Source: an uncultured Bacilli bacterium
GTDB lineage: Bacteria > Bacillota_I > Bacilli_A > RF39 > UBA660
Assembly: GCA_944359595.1 (NCBI GenBank)
Contig: CALVSV010000066.1
Span: forward strand, 1 to 8,886
DNA: 8,886 nt
Direction of reading: 5' to 3'
Positions within the stretch are counted from its first letter, which is position 1; each line of letters starts with the position of its first letter. This document shows, piece by piece, positions 5,979 through 8,886 of this stretch. Under the pieces are notes generated by a model. It was not told the DNA's origin, did no database searches, and saw nothing but the letters and a program-made list of their open reading frames with translations. The translations under genes were made by a program, and so were the position numbers.

Positions 5979-6002
5979 ATATAAGTTTACAAAATATATA
6001 TA
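5974..6002 (+). promoter_or_regulatory. Sigma-A promoter of the Tyr-rich peptide gene
   Basis: A perfect TTGACA (5974-5979) is followed after 17 bases by TATATA (5997-6002); start near 6009 gives a leader of about 27 bases. A second option overlaps it: TTTACA (5986-5991), 17 bases, TATTAT (6009-6014). There is also a CATATTATA string (6007-6015) matching the mother-cell sigma-K -10 form CATAnnnTA with AC 15-16 bases upstream. The sequence is so AT-rich that the weaker options may be chance. Confidence 0.65.
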
Positions 6003-6035
6003 TAATCATATTATATATTGAAGGGAGTGTTATTG

Positions 6036-6257
6036 ATGTATAACTATTATGATAATAACTATTCTATGAATAGATCAAATATTGACGAAAATAATATGAT
6101 GTATACAGTAGATGATAGAGGTTTCTTAGTACCATTTGTATTAGGTGGCATAACTGGTGGATTACTTGCTCCCGCGTTTTATAGACCATATTATAATGCA
6201 CCATGTTATGGACCATACTGTAACAGACCAAATTATTATCCTCCATATTATTATTAA
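6036..6257 (+). CDS. Small Tyr/Asn-rich protein with hydrophobic core segment
   Basis: This encodes 73 residues from the ATG at 6036. The longer frame from a TTG at 6018 would swallow the Shine-Dalgarno AAGGGAG (6021-6027), which sits 8 bases before the ATG, so the shorter start is right. Layout: Tyr/Asn-rich N-terminus (MYNYYDNNYSMN), a DDRGFLVPF turn (27-35), a Gly-rich hydrophobic stretch (about 30-49, LVPFVLGGITGGLLAPAF), then a Tyr/Pro/Asn tail with CYGPYC (57-62) and PPYYY at the end. Small Tyr-rich proteins with this RGFL-PF-LGG pattern occur in spore-forming Firmicutes and some are spore-coat-like; that is resemblance by composition only. It has its own promoter and terminator and is divergent from the 204-aa membrane protein gene. 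Confidence 0.75.
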   Translation: MYNYYDNNYSMNRSNIDENNMMYTVDDRGFLVPFVLGGITGGLLAPAFYRPYYNAPCYGPYCNRPNYYPPYYY

Positions 6258-6296
6258 GAGATTGTTAGAATATCATACTAACAATCTTCTTTATTT
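6257..6296 (+). terminator. Intrinsic terminator after the Tyr-rich peptide gene
   Basis: AGATTGTTAG (6259-6268) and CTAACAATCT (6278-6287) form a perfect 10-bp stem with a 9-base loop, extendable by three pairs with one bulge, followed by TCTTTATTT. It begins at the stop codon. It sits between convergent genes; on the minus strand the following sequence (CTTAATAATAAT) is less T-rich, so it may work only partly for the surface protein gene ending at 6295. Confidence 0.82.
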
Positions 6297-8211
6297 AAAT
6301 ATCTAAATCAATTTTTTTCATCTTAATATTATTAATAATTATATATATTACAAGTCCTATTATAACTACAAATTCAACAATAAGCGAAATGCTTACAAAT
6401 AACTTATTAGGCTTGCTATCTGTTTTATTTGTAGGATCTATAACATTTTCAACAGCATCTTTATTATAATCAGTAACAACTATATTTGATAATTCGCGAG
6501 CATCAAACGTTATAAATCCATTTTTAACTTTTATCTTTTTTTGTAATGTAACAAGTTTAGTTTTATCATATTCATATATATATATGTTAGTTCCATCTTT
6601 AAATAGATCACCAACAAACAATTTTATCTTACTACCACTAGGTAATTCTATTTCATTTTCTTTTATATATAAAAAGTTTTTTTTCTTTACTAATTTTTTT
6701 ATATCCCCATTAGTATCAGTAATATCTAAAGTAATATCTATATCTTTTTCAAACGCTTCTTCTCCACACTTAATATTATCAAGTATTATAGAATAAATTA
6801 TCCCATCATTTTTATTTAATATATCATAACTTAATTGTTTATCAGTTTTACATAATTTATTTAATACATCTTTATATATTAACTTATTATCATCTTTTTC
6901 ATTTATTGAAACACTTATTTTATTTTTATTTCCATCTAACTCTAATAAAATTTGTTCCAAATTATTTTCTAATACTTCTACATCTTCTTTTCTATCAACC
7001 CAAAACACATATTTTTTTTCTTCATCATTTTGATTTTTAACCGTAATTATTACTTCATTAGTACCAACTTTAAAATTTTCATTACCTTCTATAGTTACTT
7101 CTGATGCACTATCTTCAAGTTCATATTCTAAATTAAGTTCAGTAACACTATTTGCAACACTTATATTATATACATTGTTTTCAGCATCAAGTAAAAAATC
7201 TTCACCATTTATTTTAAATGTCTTAAAATTTAATGTTGGATCATCACTTGCTATACGTTTTATATGTAATGTATATTTATCTGTTGCACCAGACTCTGAT
7301 GTTACATTAATTATTACATCTTTTACTTCATCAAGCTCTAATTCAATAGTATTACCAGGATTATATTCTATTTTTTGTGTAGCAATATTTTTTTCAACTG
7401 ATATTTTTGCTTTTGATGAAGTTATATTAATATTATATTCTCTATTATTAGTATCAAATTCAATAGGTGTATCATTAATTAATATATTAGCAACCTTAGT
7501 ATCACTATTTCTTGTATCAACTCTATTAACAACTATTTTATATGTTCTAGTACTACCATTTTGTGCAGTTACAACCAATTTTATTGTATTTTCTCCAAGA
7601 TCTAATTTATGGTTACCAGTACCAGTAATTTGACTACCATTATGATTAGCGCTAATAGTTATATTATCTTCTTTATAATTATCTACTGTATAATTATATC
7701 TATTAGAACTAAATGATGGAGATAATATACCACTACTTAAATTTATAGATGTTATTTCTCTAGTAGTTGATAAACTAATATATACACTATCACTAATTTG
7801 AGAATGATTATATCTAGCATTATCTACATAATAATATATATCAAGCAATCTAATATTTTTGTTACCACTAGACCCACTTACACTCTTAAAATAGATTGTA
7901 CCTACTTTTACATTATTACCACTAAAATCAGCATTATCAATACTAATAGTTGTTGAGTTTGTTTTCGCACTACCAACATTTGTATCAAATTTTGAAAACT
8001 TTATAGAATTATCAATACTATATCTAAATGATATAGACTTTACAGTCTTACCATATGTATTTGCCATTAAATCACATGAAATATTATTAGTTTGATCCCT
8101 AGTACTATTACAAGACAACGACAGTCTAACATTATCTTCAGCAAATACATTACCAGGTAATATAATAATCATACTAATAATAAAAATTAATAATACATAT
8201 AACTTATTCAC
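6295..8211 (-). CDS. Secreted membrane-anchored surface protein, cadherin-like repeats
   Basis: A 638-residue surface protein. A signal peptide (1-24, cleavage after VFA) is followed by a Ser/Asn-rich beta domain with a cohesin-like look (27-147, includes Cys34 and Cys46). Then come three cadherin-like beta-sandwich repeats of the PF12733 type (about 153-230, 236-319, 325-408); the first has the typical LSSGILSPSFSSNRYNYTV opening and all end in a YxIxVxR-like strand (TYKIVVNR, KYTLHIKR, KYVFWVDR). An unassigned beta-rich domain (411-583) carries Cys454 and Cys482. A short Pro/Lys linker leads to one membrane helix (604-627) and a KMKKIDLDI tail inside. There is no LPXTG, so anchoring is by the membrane. 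Likely an adhesin or structural surface protein. The longest frame starts at a TTG (8229), but GAGG lies 8 bases before a GTG at 8211, which also gives a proper signal peptide. It has its own promoter. Function beyond surface display cannot be read. Confidence 0.82.
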   Translation of the reverse strand: MNKLYVLLIFIISMIIILPGNVFAEDNVRLSLSCNSTRDQTNNISCDLMANTYGKTVKSISFRYSIDNSIKFSKFDTNVGSAKTNSTTISIDNADFSGNNVKVGTIYFKSVSGSSGNKNIRLLDIYYYVDNARYNHSQISDSVYISLSTTREITSINLSSGILSPSFSSNRYNYTVDNYKEDNITISANHNGSQITGTGNHKLDLGENTIKLVVTAQNGSTRTYKIVVNRVDTRNSDTKVANILINDTPIEFDTNNREYNINITSSKAKISVEKNIATQKIEYNPGNTIELELDEVKDVIINVTSESGATDKYTLHIKRIASDDPTLNFKTFKINGEDFLLDAENNVYNISVANSVTELNLEYELEDSASEVTIEGNENFKVGTNEVIITVKNQNDEEKKYVFWVDRKEDVEVLENNLEQILLELDGNKNKISVSINEKDDNKLIYKDVLNKLCKTDKQLSYDILNKNDGIIYSIILDNIKCGEEAFEKDIDITLDITDTNGDIKKLVKKKNFLYIKENEIELPSGSKIKLFVGDLFKDGTNIYIYEYDKTKLVTLQKKIKVKNGFITFDARELSNIVVTDYNKDAVENVIDPTNKTDSKPNKLFVSISLIVEFVVIIGLVIYIIINNIKMKKIDLDI

Positions 8212-8242
8212 TTTAATTACCTCTTTCAATTCTACTATAATA

Positions 8243-8271
8243 AGTATATATTATTATTAATTTTTTGTAAA
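8243..8271 (-). promoter_or_regulatory. Sigma-A promoter of the cadherin-like surface protein
   Basis: TTTACA (8271-8266) and TATACT (8248-8243) on the minus strand are spaced by 17 bases, placing the start near 8236. This fits a short leader before the GTG at 8211. ATTTACAAA occurs twice in direct repeat here (8277-8285 and 8264-8272), the second copy containing the -35. No terminator hairpin separates this promoter from the upstream gene, so readthrough is possible. Confidence 0.6.
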
Positions 8272-8285
8272 TATTATTTGTAAAT

Positions 8286-8886
8286 TTAATTAACTAAATA
8301 TGCATTTGATTTAGTGCCATCACCGCTTGTATAAAGAACGTTAGATTTTAGATTGATAACAGGCATAACACCAAAACTCAAATGAACAGTAGATACACCA
8401 AAATGACCTTGAGGGTGAATAACAAATGTACGAGCATCATTTAAAGTAAATGAATATGGTGTGTTTAACCAATACGAGTCCATTTTTTGTAAATAAAAAA
8501 ATTTATTGATAGCATAATATTCACCACCTACAAACGCTGCTTCATCAGTTGACAACAATCCTACTTTTAAATCATATTTTCCTCCATATAAATTTGTAGT
8601 GTTATGACATATGAACTGTGGAATTTTATTTTCATCTAACCTTTCTTTTGAACTAAAATATATAGTTTTATTTGACGTATTTGATATTGTTGTATCATTA
8701 TAAAATCTAGTATTAGCTATTAAATTATCATATTCACTTAAATTTGTTGTATACCAATTCTCTAAATATGTTTTTATTATTGATGAAGTTCCGTCTCCTA
8801 CATTTGGTGCGCTATTATCATATGTATAACCACCATATTTCTCACTAGGGATTGTGCTATAGGGCGTCTTACCCATTACTTCATCA
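8286..8886 (-). CDS. DUF6273-like surface protein, C-terminal part
   Basis: The frame is open to the right edge; three codons (DEV) precede the first in-window ATG at 8876, which has no Shine-Dalgarno sequence and is unlikely to be the start. The 199 visible residues match, from memory, the DUF6273-like C-terminal domain that is very common in surface proteins of low-GC gut Firmicutes. Numbered from that ATG, the pattern is: IIKTYLENWYTTNL (33-46), a FYND step, then LLSTDEAAFVGG (106-117), a W-x-NTPYS segment (135-141), GVMPVINLKSNV (168-179), and a SGDGTKSNAYLVN end. In such proteins this domain follows a signal peptide or prepilin-like N-terminus, which would lie outside the window. It points the same way as the cadherin-like protein gene downstream (58 bases from TAA to that promoter's start region). 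Molecular function of the domain is not known. Confidence 0.78.
   Translation of the reverse strand, partial: DEVMGKTPYSTIPSEKYGGYTYDNSAPNVGDGTSSIIKTYLENWYTTNLSEYDNLIANTRFYNDTTISNTSNKTIYFSSKERLDENKIPQFICHNTTNLYGGKYDLKVGLLSTDEAAFVGGEYYAINKFFYLQKMDSYWLNTPYSFTLNDARTFVIHPQGHFGVSTVHLSFGVMPVINLKSNVLYTSGDGTKSNAYLVN

Noticed and set aside
6064..6246. Minus-strand open frame opposite the Tyr-rich peptide gene
   Set aside because: The plus strand has a promoter, a strong ribosome site and a terminator; the minus frame has none of these.
6584..7633. Two plus-strand open frames (6584-6796 and 7175-7633) opposite the cadherin-like gene
   Set aside because: Both lie antisense to clear beta-sandwich repeats or the following domain, and their Ser/Phe/Leu-rich composition is typical of reversed AT-rich coding sequence.
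8221..8285. Riboswitch or leader structure before the cadherin-like gene
   Set aside because: The stretch is short and nearly pure A/T, with only a promoter and a simple 9-base direct repeat and no conserved stem.

Overview
The window looks like the chromosome of a very low-GC Firmicute, most likely an uncultured gut Bacilli/Mollicutes-type or 'Clostridium CAG'-type organism. This rests on the AT-rich codon use (AAA, ATA, TTA, AAT), consensus Shine-Dalgarno sequences, canonical sigma-A promoters with 17-base spacers, and the presence of yutD and yunB, two families typical of Firmicutes. yunB points to a spore-former or a recent descendant of one. No taxon name is written in the sequence, so the assignment is an inference.

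Layout. Positions 1-322 carry no convincing complete gene. This stretch holds a 22-bp perfect palindrome that matches the CcpA cre / LacI-family operator consensus and overlaps a leftward promoter, two diverged copies of a structured repeat, and an AT-rich inverted repeat. From 5218 down to 323 a minus-strand operon encodes a VirD4/TraG-type coupling ATPase, the sporulation protein YunB, a membrane-anchored SH3 plus DUF4015 putative glycoside hydrolase, and YutD. It starts at a strong extended -10 promoter (TTTACA-17-TATAAT). Upstream of it, a one-gene minus-strand unit (5291-5905) encodes a single-pass membrane protein of unknown family and ends in a clear terminator directly in front of the operon promoter. 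Divergent from it, on the plus strand, a 73-residue Tyr-rich peptide gene (6036-6257) ends in a strong hairpin terminator. Two surface-type genes follow on the minus strand: a secreted, membrane-anchored protein with three cadherin-like beta-sandwich repeats (6295-8211), and the C-terminal part of a DUF6273-like protein that runs off the right edge.

How the genes may fit together. yunB, the SH3/DUF4015 hydrolase and yutD resemble a Bacillus-type envelope/sporulation neighbourhood (yutD...lytH-yunB). The unusual point is that the promoter-proximal gene of this operon is a full-length T4SS coupling-protein homologue, with no relaxase, VirB4 or other conjugation gene in the window. The membrane protein just upstream of it is a candidate partner, but nothing in its sequence proves that. 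The two surface proteins at the right end look like cell-surface display genes of a gut bacterium.

Several start codons were moved inward from the longest open frame because the Shine-Dalgarno sequence decides them: 2317, 3104, 6036 and 8211.
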